Assembly (NCBI GenBank): GCA_018714625.1
Contig: DVNE01000021.1
Span: forward strand, 1 to 44,421
Direction of reading: 5' to 3'
Origin: Candidatus Coproplasma excrementigallinarum
GTDB lineage: Bacteria > Bacillota > Clostridia > Christensenellales > Borkfalkiaceae
Length of the DNA stretch: 44,421 bases
Shown: positions 15,997-25,057 of the stretch, one piece after another
How positions within the stretch are numbered: the first letter of the stretch is position 1
How the letters are laid out: the number at the start of each line of letters is the position of its first letter
Position numbers and translations under genes: made by a program
The notes under the pieces: generated by a model
Seen by the model: the letters and a program-made list of their open reading frames with translations, nothing else
Databases searched by the model: none
What the model was told of the DNA's origin: nothing

Positions 15997-17532
15997 ATGA
16001 AAAGCCAGAGCGTAGTTACCGATTTAAGGCGCAAAGTCTTTGCAGAAGTAGCAAAAGTGGCATATAAGTCGGAAGCAGTTGCAAGCGATATAGAGGCAAT
16101 CCCCTATATCATAACGCCCGACGAAGAACCTAAATACAGAGAAAACATCTACCGCGAGCGCCAGATTGCGGCAGAGCGCGTGCGCCTTGCAATGGGCCTT
16201 TCGCTCCGTCCCGCAAACAAGCCCGTACACATCACCGAGGGCCTGGACGCGAGCAATATAGCAGATAAATATTACGAGCCGCCCCTCATGCAGGTAATAC
16301 CTTCGGCCTGCGATAAGTGCCCCGATAACGAATATGTCGTGAGCGACCAGTGCCGCAACTGTCTTTCGCACGCGTGCATAAAGGCCTGCCCGAGGAATGC
16401 AATCTCAATAGTCAACGGTCGTTCGTTCATAGACCAGTCAAAGTGCATAAGGTGCGGCAGGTGCAAGGCGGCGTGCCCCTACGACGCGGTTGCCCACCAC
16501 ATTCGCCCGTGCGCTTCTGCGTGCGGCATAAAGTGCATAGGCACGGACGAGTTCGGCAGGGCAAAGATAGATAACGAAAAGTGCGTGGCGTGCGGTCAGT
16601 GCATGGCTGCCTGCCCCTTCGGCGCCATTGCGGATAAATCGCAGATATTCCAGCTCATACAGGCAATAAAGAAGGGCGATAAGGTTGTTGCAGCCGTTGC
16701 GCCTGCAATAGTAGGTCAGTTCGGCCCCAAGGTCACGCCGGGCAAAACCAAGACGGCGCTTTTGAAGCTCGGCTTTAAGGATATTTACGAGGTGGCTTAC
16801 GGCGCAGATATGGGTTGCATAACCGAGGCGCATCACTACGTCAATTCGATAGCTACGGGCAAACTGCCCTTCCTCTTTACCAGCTGCTGCCCCGCCTGGG
16901 TAGAGCTTACCCGCAGGCAGTTCCCCGACCTCGCACCCGAAATCTCACAGGAGCTCACGCCTATGGTGGCTACTGCCCGCCACATAAAGGAGAAGGACCC
17001 CGAGGCGCGCGTGGTGTTCATAGGACCGTGCGCTGCTAAAAAGCTTGAAGCTTCGCGCACATATATAAGGAGCTATGTAGACTTTGTAATAACATTCGAA
17101 GAGCTTGTCGGTATGTTCGATGCTCTCGATATAAATCCCGAGGAGCTTGAAGAGAGCCACATAGAGTTCACCGCCACGGGCGCAGGCCGCGGCTATGCGG
17201 TTGCCGGCGGCGTTGCCAATGCTATAGAAAAGTGCATAGATGAGTACTATCCCGGCACCGAGGTTAAAATTCAGCACGCCGAAGGTCTTGCCGAGTGCAA
17301 AAAGATGCTTATGCTGTGCAAGGCAGGCAAGCTCAACGGCTATATGATAGAGGGTATGGGTTGTCCCGGCGGCTGCGTTGCGGGCGTAGGTACTCTCATT
17401 CCCGTAGAGCGCGCAAAGGTATCCGTTGAACAGATGGTCAAGAGCAGCGAACACCCCGTGCCCGAAAAGAAGCTTGAGGAAGAAGGCGAAAGGCTGACCA
17501 GAATGTCTCCTCCCAAGGCACCCACCGAATAA
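15997..17532 (+). CDS. [FeFe] hydrogenase with ferredoxin domains, group B-like
   Basis: This 511-residue cytosolic iron-sulfur enzyme catalyses reversible proton reduction with ferredoxin electrons. N-terminal cysteines fit several [4Fe-4S] clusters: C105/C108/C119/C122/C127/C131, C150/C153/C156/C160, C172/C176/C180 and C196/C199/C202/C206. The H-cluster motifs are TSCCPAW (295-301), GPCAAKKLEA (343-352, Cys345) and EGMGCPGGC (452-460, Cys456 and Cys460). All four cluster cysteines and the proton-relay Cys297 are kept. Gly343 replaces the Met of the usual MPC motif, which fits group B. ATG 15997 with AAAGGTGG (15984-15991) is chosen because a more upstream frame start overlaps the promoter. 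Confidence 0.93.
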   Translation: MKSQSVVTDLRRKVFAEVAKVAYKSEAVASDIEAIPYIITPDEEPKYRENIYRERQIAAERVRLAMGLSLRPANKPVHITEGLDASNIADKYYEPPLMQVIPSACDKCPDNEYVVSDQCRNCLSHACIKACPRNAISIVNGRSFIDQSKCIRCGRCKAACPYDAVAHHIRPCASACGIKCIGTDEFGRAKIDNEKCVACGQCMAACPFGAIADKSQIFQLIQAIKKGDKVVAAVAPAIVGQFGPKVTPGKTKTALLKLGFKDIYEVAYGADMGCITEAHHYVNSIATGKLPFLFTSCCPAWVELTRRQFPDLAPEISQELTPMVATARHIKEKDPEARVVFIGPCAAKKLEASRTYIRSYVDFVITFEELVGMFDALDINPEELEESHIEFTATGAGRGYAVAGGVANAIEKCIDEYYPGTEVKIQHAEGLAECKKMLMLCKAGKLNGYMIEGMGCPGGCVAGVGTLIPVERAKVSVEQMVKSSEHPVPEKKLEEEGERLTRMSPPKAPTE

Positions 17533-17623
17533 TCGGCCGCTGCGGCAAAGATAAGCAACCTATAACACGTGCAGACATTTATAATATGCAGCTGTTAAAT
17601 TAAATACACAAATAAAACATCAG

Positions 17624-17655
17624 CGCCGCGGAAGCATTTAAATGCTTCCGCGGCG
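17624..17655 (+). terminator. Palindromic terminator after the hydrogenase gene
   Basis: Two exact 16-base arms (17624-17639 and 17640-17655) form a GC-rich stem, followed by TTTAT. The rest of 17533-17860 shows no other gene; the flavoprotein leader begins in the last ~100 bp. Confidence 0.7.
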
Positions 17656-17860
17656 TTTATACTCTTTCAAAATTGTTTAAAATAAAGTATAAAACTCTCT
17701 CGGCTTGATTGAAAACAGCAGCATTACAAAAATTAATCAGCTTAAAAATGCGGCAGATACTCATATAATCTATAATGTTGCTGACGGATTAAATAATAAA
17801 TTGTAAAAGCCGCAAATATTGTCTGCAAGTGTGCGGGAATTTCTGATTGAAGGTGATGGT

Positions 17861-18718
17861 ATGTTATATGATGCGATAATAATAGGAACGGGGCCTGCGG
17901 GCGTTTCCGCGGCGCTCAATCTTAAAATTTTAGGTAAAAACTTCCTTTGGTTTGGCAGCAGCGTAAGCTCGAAGAAGGTGGAGGCGGCCGAGCTCATACG
18001 CAACTATCCGGGGCTACCCGAAGTTACGGGCAAACAGCTCTCCGAGGCGCTGCTTTCGCACGCAAAGAGTATGGGCGCAGAGCCCGAAAAGCAGCTTGTA
18101 ACCGCTGTGTACGACCTTTCAGGCAGATATGCCGTCACCGCGGGCACTGATACTTACGAAAGTAGGACTATAATTTTGTGCACTGGCGTTGCGGCGCAAA
18201 ATCTTATAAGCGGCGAAGAGCAGTTTCTTGGCCGCGGCGTAAGCTATTGCGCCACCTGCGACGGCTTTTTGTATAAGGATAAGGTAATAGGCGTACTCGT
18301 GTACGATAAATCTTTCGAACACGAGGCCGAATACCTCGCAGGACTGGCAAAAAAAGTTTACCTTATGCCCATGTATAAGGGTTGCGAGGTAAAGGCGGAT
18401 AATGTTGAGATTGTAATGAAGATGCCAAAGGAGATTTCCGGCGGCCTAAAGGTCAACAAACTTGTCTTTGCGGACGGGGAAAAGGAGGTTGACGGTTTAT
18501 TCATACTTCGCGCCTCCGTCTCGCCCGCCGTGCTCCTGCGCGGACTTGAGGTCAAAGACGGGCACATAGCTGTTGACAGACAGTGCCGCACTAATCTTGC
18601 TGGCGTGTTTGCCGCGGGCGACTGTACGGGCAGACCCTATCAGTACGCAAAGGCCGTGGGCGAGGGCAACATTGCCGCACATTCGGCGGTTGAGTACCTC
18701 GCAGAGCAGGGCAAATAA
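17861..18718 (+). CDS. Thioredoxin-reductase-like flavoprotein lacking an NADPH motif
   Basis: This 285-residue protein resembles bacterial thioredoxin reductase. It has the FAD-binding GTGPAG (9-14), the redox-active pair C130-A-T-C133 (SYCATCDGF), and the C-terminal FAD motif GVFAAGDCTGRPYQYAKAVGEGNIAA. The central domain that should hold GxGxxA and HRRxxxR instead reads VIGVLVYDKSFEHEAEYLAG and LMPMYKGCEV, with neither motif. Ferredoxin-dependent flavin thioredoxin reductases of clostridia share this loss, so ferredoxin may be the electron donor (inference). AAGGTGAT at 17850-17857 supports ATG 17861. Neighbouring hydrogenase and PFOR genes fit a ferredoxin link. Confidence 0.85.
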   Translation: MLYDAIIIGTGPAGVSAALNLKILGKNFLWFGSSVSSKKVEAAELIRNYPGLPEVTGKQLSEALLSHAKSMGAEPEKQLVTAVYDLSGRYAVTAGTDTYESRTIILCTGVAAQNLISGEEQFLGRGVSYCATCDGFLYKDKVIGVLVYDKSFEHEAEYLAGLAKKVYLMPMYKGCEVKADNVEIVMKMPKEISGGLKVNKLVFADGEKEVDGLFILRASVSPAVLLRGLEVKDGHIAVDRQCRTNLAGVFAAGDCTGRPYQYAKAVGEGNIAAHSAVEYLAEQGK

Positions 18719-18758
18719 TGCATATTCCTCTTTAATTCCTCCTATATGTTTTAAAGTG

Positions 18759-18798
18759 AAAGCGGCGGTTTTGCAAATACTTGCAAAACCGCCGCTTT
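18759..18798 (+). terminator. Terminator hairpin after the flavoprotein gene
   Basis: A perfect 18-bp stem (18759-18776 with 18781-18798), loop ATAC. No strong T run follows. Confidence 0.72.
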
Positions 18799-18905
18799 AG
18801 TGTTACAATATTTACAAATAGTTTATCGTGCGCGTTCGGTATAAATGCCGCGCACATCGTAATTGTCGGCTGTGCCGTAAGCGCTCAGCCGCTTATGGGA
18901 GATTT

Positions 18906-19850
18906 ATGAAGTTTACAGAATTCACCGTTCACACCACAACCGAGGGCAGCGAGCTTGTAGCCGATATTTTATGGCGCTACTCCAACTACGGCGTGGCCAT
19001 TTCAGACGTAAAGGACGTAATTGCCCTTCAGCGCGACAAGGTAATGTACTGGGATTACATAGACGAAGAGCTCACCCGCGATACGGGCGAAGTGCTTGTC
19101 AAGGCCTTTGTTGCGGTGGAGGAGTCCGCCGCGGCGGCAAGTTCCATCCGTGCCGATATAGACGCCCTGCGCGAAAACTGCGGCGGTTGTATGCCGCTTG
19201 GCTCGCTGGAGATAACCACGCGCACGGTTGAGGGCGACGACTGGATAGAGATATGGCGCAAACACTTCCGCCCCATACACATAGGCAGCCGCATTGTGGT
19301 TGTGCCGGAGTGGATAAAGTACTCAAAGCAGCCCGACGAGGTCATCGTCTGTCTGGACAGCAATATGGCGTTCGGCACGGGTGAGCATGAAACGACGTCT
19401 ATGTGCCTGGAGCTTTTACAGGAGTATCTCACGCCCGAAAGCGTCTGCCTTGACGTGGGCTGCGGCAGCGGTATTTTAGGCATATCTGCCGTCCTTTTGG
19501 GCGCAAAGAGTGCATATCTCACAGATATTGACCCCGTCGCCACCGAAAGCGCCGCCCACAACTGCAAAATGAACGGCGTGCAGGATAAATGTACAGTCAA
19601 GCGCACCGACCTTGTGGGCGACAGTGAAATCTGCGCCGATATTGCACTTGCAAATATCACGGCCGACGTTCTTGCGCGCCTCGCTCCCGATATAGCGCCC
19701 AGGGTAAAGGCGGGCGGAAAGCTCATACTCTCGGGCATAATAAGGGAAAAGCTTGCAGGCGTGCTCGAAGCATACTCTGCGCAGGGCTTTGAGCACATCA
19801 AAACCGTCAACAAGGGCGAGTGGTACGCGTGCGCCTTCACGCGCGCGTAA
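18906..19850 (+). CDS. prmA: Ribosomal protein L11 methyltransferase
   Basis: This 314-residue cytosolic enzyme trimethylates ribosomal protein L11 with S-adenosylmethionine. The N-terminal L11-recognition domain (about 1-100) is followed by the methyltransferase domain with FGTGEHETT, motif I DVGCGSGILGISA and ALANITADVL. ATG 18906 with GGGAG at 18898-18902 gives the family's usual N terminus, MKFTEFTVHTT; an upstream in-frame start would add 26 odd residues. prmA-rsmE-mtaB is a frequent cluster in clostridia; rsmE begins 107 bp downstream. Confidence 0.94.
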   Translation: MKFTEFTVHTTTEGSELVADILWRYSNYGVAISDVKDVIALQRDKVMYWDYIDEELTRDTGEVLVKAFVAVEESAAAASSIRADIDALRENCGGCMPLGSLEITTRTVEGDDWIEIWRKHFRPIHIGSRIVVVPEWIKYSKQPDEVIVCLDSNMAFGTGEHETTSMCLELLQEYLTPESVCLDVGCGSGILGISAVLLGAKSAYLTDIDPVATESAAHNCKMNGVQDKCTVKRTDLVGDSEICADIALANITADVLARLAPDIAPRVKAGGKLILSGIIREKLAGVLEAYSAQGFEHIKTVNKGEWYACAFTRA

Positions 19851-19957
19851 TTTTTGCCGCGCCTCAATTAAGTACAGTTTAAAAAGAGCGTATGCTTTTA
19901 AATTGTGTACTTTCAAACTTTGCAAATCTGACTTAAAATATTTTAAATATTATTTAT

Positions 19958-20695
19958 ATGTCCGCTCCTAAACGCTTTTTAACGGAAAATTTAATAGATT
20001 ACCCCGCTGTTTCGGAAGTGCGCCTCGAGGGCGAGCAGTTCAACCACGCAAAAAATGTTCTTCGTCTCTCCGTAGGCGCGGAAATAACTCTGCTGGACGG
20101 CAGCGGCCGCGAATATTCGGCCATAATAGCCGCGGCGGGAAAGCACGATTTTACTGCCCACATAACGGGCTTTAGCGTGGGCGATAAAGAGCCGCTTGTA
20201 AACGTGCGCCTTCTGATGGGCGCGCTCAAGGGCGACAAAACCGAGCTGGTCGTTCAGAAGGCCACGGAGCTCGGCGTAAGTTCTGTCGGAGTATTCAATT
20301 CGCGCTACTGTTCGGCATTTTTCAATTCTGAAAGCAAGCTTGAAAGGCTTAATAAGGTCGCCCGAGAGGCTACCAAACAGTGTATGCGCTCGGTTGCGCC
20401 CAAGGTGGAGTTTTTCGATAAGTTTGAGGACGCGCTGGCCTCTGCCGAAGGCTTTGAAAACAAGCTGTTCGCCTGCGAGTTTGAAAACAATTCACAGGCA
20501 GATATGCGCAAACTAAGCGGCACTGTCTGCATAGTCGTGGGCAGCGAGGGAGGCTTCTCAGAGGAGGAGTACGCACTCGCCCGCGAGAGGTACGGCTTCA
20601 GCGGAATAACGCTCGGCAAGCGTATTCTCCGCGCAGAGACGGCCGCCGTTGCGCTCACGGCAATAGTCATGTTCGCGCTGGGGGAAATGGGATGA
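19958..20695 (+). CDS. rsmE: 16S rRNA m3U1498 methyltransferase
   Basis: This 245-residue SPOUT-family enzyme methylates U1498 of 16S rRNA. An N-terminal PUA-like domain (about 1-75) precedes the knotted C-terminal domain with GALKGDKTELVVQKATELG and the SAM-binding VGSEGGFSEEE and LGKRILRAETA. The start at ATG 19958 lies in A/T-rich sequence without a visible Shine-Dalgarno. The stop overlaps the mtaB start by four bases (ATGA), so the two are translationally coupled. Confidence 0.94.
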   Translation: MSAPKRFLTENLIDYPAVSEVRLEGEQFNHAKNVLRLSVGAEITLLDGSGREYSAIIAAAGKHDFTAHITGFSVGDKEPLVNVRLLMGALKGDKTELVVQKATELGVSSVGVFNSRYCSAFFNSESKLERLNKVAREATKQCMRSVAPKVEFFDKFEDALASAEGFENKLFACEFENNSQADMRKLSGTVCIVVGSEGGFSEEEYALARERYGFSGITLGKRILRAETAAVALTAIVMFALGEMG

Positions 20696-21933
20696 AGGTC
20701 TGTGTGTTTACCCTCGGTTGCAAGGTCAATGAGGTGGAGTCCGCCTCGATAATGGCCGAGCTCAAAAGTCTGGGCGCTGATGTGACCGAAAGGTTGTCGC
20801 CCGCCGATATATATGTCCTGAATACCTGCGCTGTCACGCGCGAGGCTGAAAAAAAGAGCCGTCAGCTGGTAGCCAGGGCGCGTAAGTTTAATCCCGCGGC
20901 TGAAATTTATGTCTGCGGCTGCGCCTCGCAGAAGGACGAAAAGTCTTTTATTGAAAGGGGCGTAACATATGTTGGCGGCGCGCAGGCAAAAAACAGGCTT
21001 GTAGCTGTGCTTGCGTCGAGATTGGGCGGCACATATGCCTGCGTGAATAACGAGCAGGGGTATGAAGAGTTGCCCTCTCCGCTGCACCCGCGTACGCGCG
21101 CGTTCATAAAGATAGAAGACGGCTGCAACAATTTTTGCAGCTATTGCGTAATACCGTACCTGCGCGGCAGGGTGCGCAGCCGCGCCGTTGAAGAGGTTGT
21201 CCGCGAGGTTGAAAATTGCGGCTGTCCCGAGGCTGTGCTCACGGGCATAAACATCTCTGCCTACAACTATGGCGACAAAACGCTTGCGGAGCTCATTTCC
21301 TCGCTCTGCAGCGTGGAAAATCGCATACGCCTCGGCTCGGTCGAGTGCGGCGTCGTGGACGGGAAATTTCTTGAGGCGTGCAGGTCGCTCAAGGACTTTG
21401 CGCCGCAGTTCCATCTTTCGCTGCAGAGCGGCAGCAATGCCGTTCTTAAAAAAATGAACAGACACTATACGCGCGAAGAGTATCTTGAAAAGTGCAAGCT
21501 CATATACAGGTTCTTCCCTGATGCGGCAATAACCACCGATATAATTGCGGGCTTTCCCGGCGAGAGTGAAGAGGACTTTGCGTACAGCCTTTCAATAATA
21601 GATGAAGCGGGCTTTGCCCGCGTTCACGCATTCGCCTTTTCGCCCAGGGAGGGCACAGTGGCGTTCAGAATGAAGGACACGCCCTCCGAAGTCAAGGAGG
21701 AGCGCCTGCACAGACTGCTCGCTGCGGGTGAGGCGGCGGCTCAGAGGTTTGTTCAGCGCAATCTCGGCACGGTGCAGAAGGTCATATTCGAGGATATGGA
21801 GGGCGACTTCACCGCAGGCTACACGGGCAGCTATATAAAGGTATATTGCCGGGGCGACCTGCGCGGCAAAGTTGCAAATGTAAAGCTTTGCTCGCCGTAT
21901 TTTGGCGGCGCTGTGGGAGAAATCTGTGATTGA
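20692..21933 (+). CDS. mtaB: tRNA t6A37 methylthiotransferase MtaB
   Basis: This 413-residue radical-SAM enzyme converts t6A37 to ms2t6A in tRNAs reading ANN codons. The N-terminal UPF0004 domain carries cluster cysteines Cys10, Cys46 and Cys77. The radical-SAM motif is CNNFCSYC (Cys145, Cys149, Cys152), and a TRAM domain ends the protein. The opening FTLGCKVNEVESA marks the MtaB subgroup rather than MiaB or RimO. It overlaps rsmE by four bases. Confidence 0.92.
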   Translation: MKVCVFTLGCKVNEVESASIMAELKSLGADVTERLSPADIYVLNTCAVTREAEKKSRQLVARARKFNPAAEIYVCGCASQKDEKSFIERGVTYVGGAQAKNRLVAVLASRLGGTYACVNNEQGYEELPSPLHPRTRAFIKIEDGCNNFCSYCVIPYLRGRVRSRAVEEVVREVENCGCPEAVLTGINISAYNYGDKTLAELISSLCSVENRIRLGSVECGVVDGKFLEACRSLKDFAPQFHLSLQSGSNAVLKKMNRHYTREEYLEKCKLIYRFFPDAAITTDIIAGFPGESEEDFAYSLSIIDEAGFARVHAFAFSPREGTVAFRMKDTPSEVKEERLHRLLAAGEAAAQRFVQRNLGTVQKVIFEDMEGDFTAGYTGSYIKVYCRGDLRGKVANVKLCSPYFGGAVGEICD

Positions 21934-22042
21934 AAAATAGGCACGGCGAGCTTGATTATGTAATAAAATTTGAATTGGTGCGGCAATATGCCGCAACTAT
22001 TGAATAAAAAAACGGCGCAACGCGCCTTAAGGAGATATAAAT

Positions 22043-22384
22043 ATGCTTAAAGATGATTGCCTTTTCTGCAAAATAATCAAGGGTGAAATTCCCTCGGCAA
22101 AGGTCTACGAAGACGATAAAATGTATGTATTCAAAGATATAGAGCCCAAGGCCAAAGTACACCTTCTGGCCGTGGCAAAGGACCACTTCAAACTGCTCTC
22201 TGAAATGAACGAAGAGCAGGCCGAAACGGTAAAATATATGCTCACTAAAATTCCGCAGATTGCGGCTGAAAACGGCTGCGAAAAGGGCTTCCGCCTTGTT
22301 ATTAACCAGGGTGAGGACGCAGGTCAGTCGGTATTCCATCTGCATATACACATTCTCGGTGGCCAGACTTTGCCCTGGGAGTAA
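22043..22384 (+). CDS. HIT-family nucleotide hydrolase (HinT-like)
   Basis: This 113-residue cytosolic protein has the histidine triad HLHIHIL near its C terminus and the N-terminal CLFCKIIKGEIPS typical of HinT proteins, which hydrolyse purine phosphoramidates. AAGGAGA at 22029-22035 fixes the start. It follows mtaB by 109 bp, a spacer that holds one copy of a dispersed palindrome (21973-21999). HIT genes commonly trail this RNA-modification cluster in Bacillota. Confidence 0.93.
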   Translation: MLKDDCLFCKIIKGEIPSAKVYEDDKMYVFKDIEPKAKVHLLAVAKDHFKLLSEMNEEQAETVKYMLTKIPQIAAENGCEKGFRLVINQGEDAGQSVFHLHIHILGGQTLPWE

Positions 22385-22550
22385 AATATAATTGAGTGCG
22401 TTTTGCGCAGGAAAAATGCAATTCAAAAACCTGCGCTGGGCAAGCGGACTGCTTTAAAGCTGAAAATCTTAAAAGCTTAATTAAGTCTGCGCCCTACAGG
22501 CTTTAAAAATTTAAAATTGTACGGCAGGCGTAAAAACAAAGGGGGTATAT

Positions 22551-23372
22551 ATGTTACATTCTGTTGAAAACGAATTTTTAAAACTTACGGTGGACGACGC
22601 GGGCGGCTCTATGCACTCGCTCATATATAAGCCTACGGGCGAGGAGCGCTTGTGGCAGGGCGGCGAGGCGTGGAAGAGCCGCGATGTGGTAATCTTCCCC
22701 ATAATAGGCCACGCAGGGCCGTTTGAGGTGTGCGGAAAGAGCTATCAGCTCAAATCGCACGGGCTTGCACGCTATGCTGTGCTTGCGGCCGAGGTAAAGT
22801 CGGACGAAATCACGCTCAGCTTTACATCTGACGAGGAGAGCAAAAAGAGTTATCCGTTCGATTTTTATTTCAGCATAAACTACAAGCTCATAAAAAATTC
22901 GGTAAAGATAACATACTTTGTAAAGTCGCTGGGAGGAGTGATGCCGTTCTATGTGGGCGGACATCCCGGAATGTACGCGCCCGGCGGCAGCGCTGTAATC
23001 GAGTTTGAAAACGAAGAACACCCCATAATATACCCCATCGAAGGGGGTGCGGCCGCTCTGCCGCACTTAAAAAGGTTTGTTGCCGATAAGCCGTTTTTTG
23101 CCGAGTGCAAAACATTTCAGCTCGGCTCGCTCTCGGGCGGGGCAATCTTTGCGCGCACGCAGGACGGCTACACCTACACGTATCGTTCAGACTGTCCGCT
23201 GTGGGCGTTCTGGTCCAACGAAAACGGCGGCGACTATGTCTGCGTAGAGCCTTGGTGGGGCATAAACGACAATCCCGCCTTCCCGCGCGAGCTCTCTTTA
23301 AAGCCCTTTATGAACTTTGAAAGGGGAGAGGGCAACACTTTTTCGTACGAGCTGACCGTGTCTGAAAGCTGA
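22551..23372 (+). CDS. Aldose 1-epimerase family protein (LacX-like)
   Basis: This 273-residue protein has the galactose-mutarotase beta-sandwich fold. Visible signatures are KSHGLAR (about 68-74), VGGHPG and CVEPWWGIND, matching the LacX/YeaD-like branch rather than classical GalM. Members interconvert anomers of hexoses or hexose phosphates; the exact substrate is unknown. AAGGGGGT precedes the ATG. No sugar operon adjoins it; galE is 21 kb away. Confidence 0.87.
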   Translation: MLHSVENEFLKLTVDDAGGSMHSLIYKPTGEERLWQGGEAWKSRDVVIFPIIGHAGPFEVCGKSYQLKSHGLARYAVLAAEVKSDEITLSFTSDEESKKSYPFDFYFSINYKLIKNSVKITYFVKSLGGVMPFYVGGHPGMYAPGGSAVIEFENEEHPIIYPIEGGAAALPHLKRFVADKPFFAECKTFQLGSLSGGAIFARTQDGYTYTYRSDCPLWAFWSNENGGDYVCVEPWWGINDNPAFPRELSLKPFMNFERGEGNTFSYELTVSES

Positions 23373-23462
23373 TTGCTTTGGGCGTATTTTTGCCTGCAAA
23401 TGCGTTTTTTAAAATCAACAATACGCGCAGATTTAATTTTTATTTAACTGATATTTTTGATG

Positions 23463-23490
23463 GTGCGGCGGGTCTTCAGACCCGCCGCAC
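23463..23490 (+). terminator. Hairpin after the epimerase-like gene
   Basis: A 13-bp perfect stem (23463-23475 with 23478-23490) with a very short loop. No T run follows. The surrounding gap (23373-23776) otherwise holds the flavodoxin promoter and leader. Confidence 0.55.
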
Positions 23491-23577
23491 TATCTCTGTA
23501 AAGTCAGCCATTCCATAAACTTTTGCATTCGCCCTTTTAATGCGTAAAAGGTATGGCTGATTATAAAAAATAAGCAT

Positions 23578-23606
23578 TTTACATTGTCTTTTGCGGGTGC
23601 TATAAT
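23578..23606 (+). promoter_or_regulatory. Promoter upstream of the flavodoxin gene
   Basis: TTTACA (23578-23583), 17 bp, TATAAT (23601-23606). The leader would be about 160 nt. A second TATAAT at 23753-23758 has no good -35. A possible 43-codon ORF (23626-23757) lies in the leader. Confidence 0.6.
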
Positions 23607-23776
23607 CTATGGTAATAAAGGTTGTATGCAAGTGTCGGCATATACAAAGTGCATTATAAATTTTTTCAGCCGCACATTTCAAGCTTTACAATCTTTCTAC
23701 GGCTTTTATTATCAGCCGCAACCTGGCGCGCCTTTTGTGTGCGCCATAAAAATATAATTTCCGGGGAGGAACTGTT

Positions 23777-24262
23777 ATGGAAGAAAAAAAACTTGTTGCC
23801 TACTTTTCTTGCAGCGGAGTGACGGCTCGCGCCGCGCACAAACTTGCCGAGGCGGCAAATGCCGATTTGTTTGAAATTAAGCCCGCACAGCCCTACACCG
23901 CGGCCGATATAAACTGGATGGATAAGTCCAGCCGCTCAACAAAGGAGATGGCAGACGAAAGCTGCCGCCCTGCCATAGCAAACAAGGTGGAGGATATGGC
24001 GCAGTATTCAGTCGTATTTGTCGGATTCCCCATCTGGTGGTATGTTGCGCCCAGGATTATAGAGACCTTTTTGGAGAGCTATGATTTTTCCGGCAAGACG
24101 GTTGTACCCTTCTTTACTTCGGGCGGAAGCGGCGCAGGCAAGACGGACGCCGTGCTGCATAAACTCTGCTCGCCTGCCACAAACTGGAAGCCGAGCAAGC
24201 GCTTCAGCGGCAATCCCTCCGCAGCAGAGCTTAAAAACTGGCTTTTATCGCTCGGGATATAG
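23777..24262 (+). CDS. Flavodoxin-family protein
   Basis: This 161-residue FMN protein carries low-potential electrons. The FMN phosphate loop is YFSCSGVTARAA (about 9-20), and the isoalloxazine-contacting region reads VGFPIWWYVAPRI. The TSGGSGAGKT stretch matches the long-chain flavodoxin-like group often annotated with NAD(P)H-quinone-type reductases. GGGGAGGA precedes the ATG. It heads a likely three-gene run with the decarboxylase-like and cupin genes (gaps of 14 and 28 bp), a set often linked to redox or electrophile stress. Confidence 0.9.
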   Translation: MEEKKLVAYFSCSGVTARAAHKLAEAANADLFEIKPAQPYTAADINWMDKSSRSTKEMADESCRPAIANKVEDMAQYSVVFVGFPIWWYVAPRIIETFLESYDFSGKTVVPFFTSGGSGAGKTDAVLHKLCSPATNWKPSKRFSGNPSAAELKNWLLSLGI

Positions 24263-24276
24263 CTTAAGGTGACGGT

Positions 24277-25029
24277 ATGGACAGAATTGAAAATTGCAAG
24301 CAAAAATTTGCTGAGCTCTTCGGCGGCAAACCTACGGAAAACGAGGGCGACGACCCTGAATTTATGCGCATTCTGCAGCGGTTTATATTTGGCGAGGTGT
24401 GCTATGAGGGCTCGCTCGATAGCCGCATGCGCGAGCTTGTCACCATAACGGTTCTTACGGTAAACCAAACGCTGCCCCAGCTCAAGGCGCACACAGTTGC
24501 CTGCCTGAATACGGGGCTCACTCCGCAGGAAATCCGCGAGGCGGTATATCAGTGCGCGCCGTTTATCGGCTTTCCCAAAACGCTCAACGCGATTGCTGCC
24601 ATGGACGAGGTGTTCAAAGAAAGGGGCATTGCGCTTCCCCTCGGGAACGGCGAAACTATAACTGAGGCCGACCGCTACGAAAGGGGACTTGCACTTCAGG
24701 CGCCGATATACGGCACGGAGATAAGCGAGCGCTACGGCTGGCTGCCCGCAGGTTTTGCCGAGGCCGTTCCGCGCTACCTCACCGAACTGTGTTTTTCTGA
24801 CTTTATGACGCGTAAATTTTTGGACGGCAAGACGAGGGAACTTTTAACCGTGGTAATGCTTGCCGCCATGGGCGGAGCGGAGGTGCAGGTGCGCTCTCAC
24901 GCAGAGGGCGCACTCAAAGCGGGAAACACCAAGGAGGAGGTAGTGTGCGCGCTTGTGCACGCCATGCCTTATATGGGCATTCCCCGCCTTTTCAATGCGC
25001 TTAATTGCTCAAAAGATGTGCTTAGCTGA
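24277..25029 (+). CDS. Carboxymuconolactone decarboxylase family protein, two domains
   Basis: This 250-residue helical protein contains two CMD/AhpD-like repeats: RMRELVTITVLT...HTVACLNTGLTPQE and TRELLTVVMLAA...HAEGALKAGNTKEE. The CxxC of peroxidase-active AhpD is absent in both. Members include gamma-carboxymuconolactone decarboxylases and uncharacterised oxidoreductase-associated proteins, so the reaction is uncertain. AAGGTGA at 24265-24271 supports the start. It lies 14 bp after flavodoxin and 28 bp before a cupin, a common trio in anaerobes. Confidence 0.88.
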   Translation: MDRIENCKQKFAELFGGKPTENEGDDPEFMRILQRFIFGEVCYEGSLDSRMRELVTITVLTVNQTLPQLKAHTVACLNTGLTPQEIREAVYQCAPFIGFPKTLNAIAAMDEVFKERGIALPLGNGETITEADRYERGLALQAPIYGTEISERYGWLPAGFAEAVPRYLTELCFSDFMTRKFLDGKTRELLTVVMLAAMGGAEVQVRSHAEGALKAGNTKEEVVCALVHAMPYMGIPRLFNALNCSKDVLS

Positions 25030-25057
25030 AATTTAAAATAATATAATCGAGGTTTTT

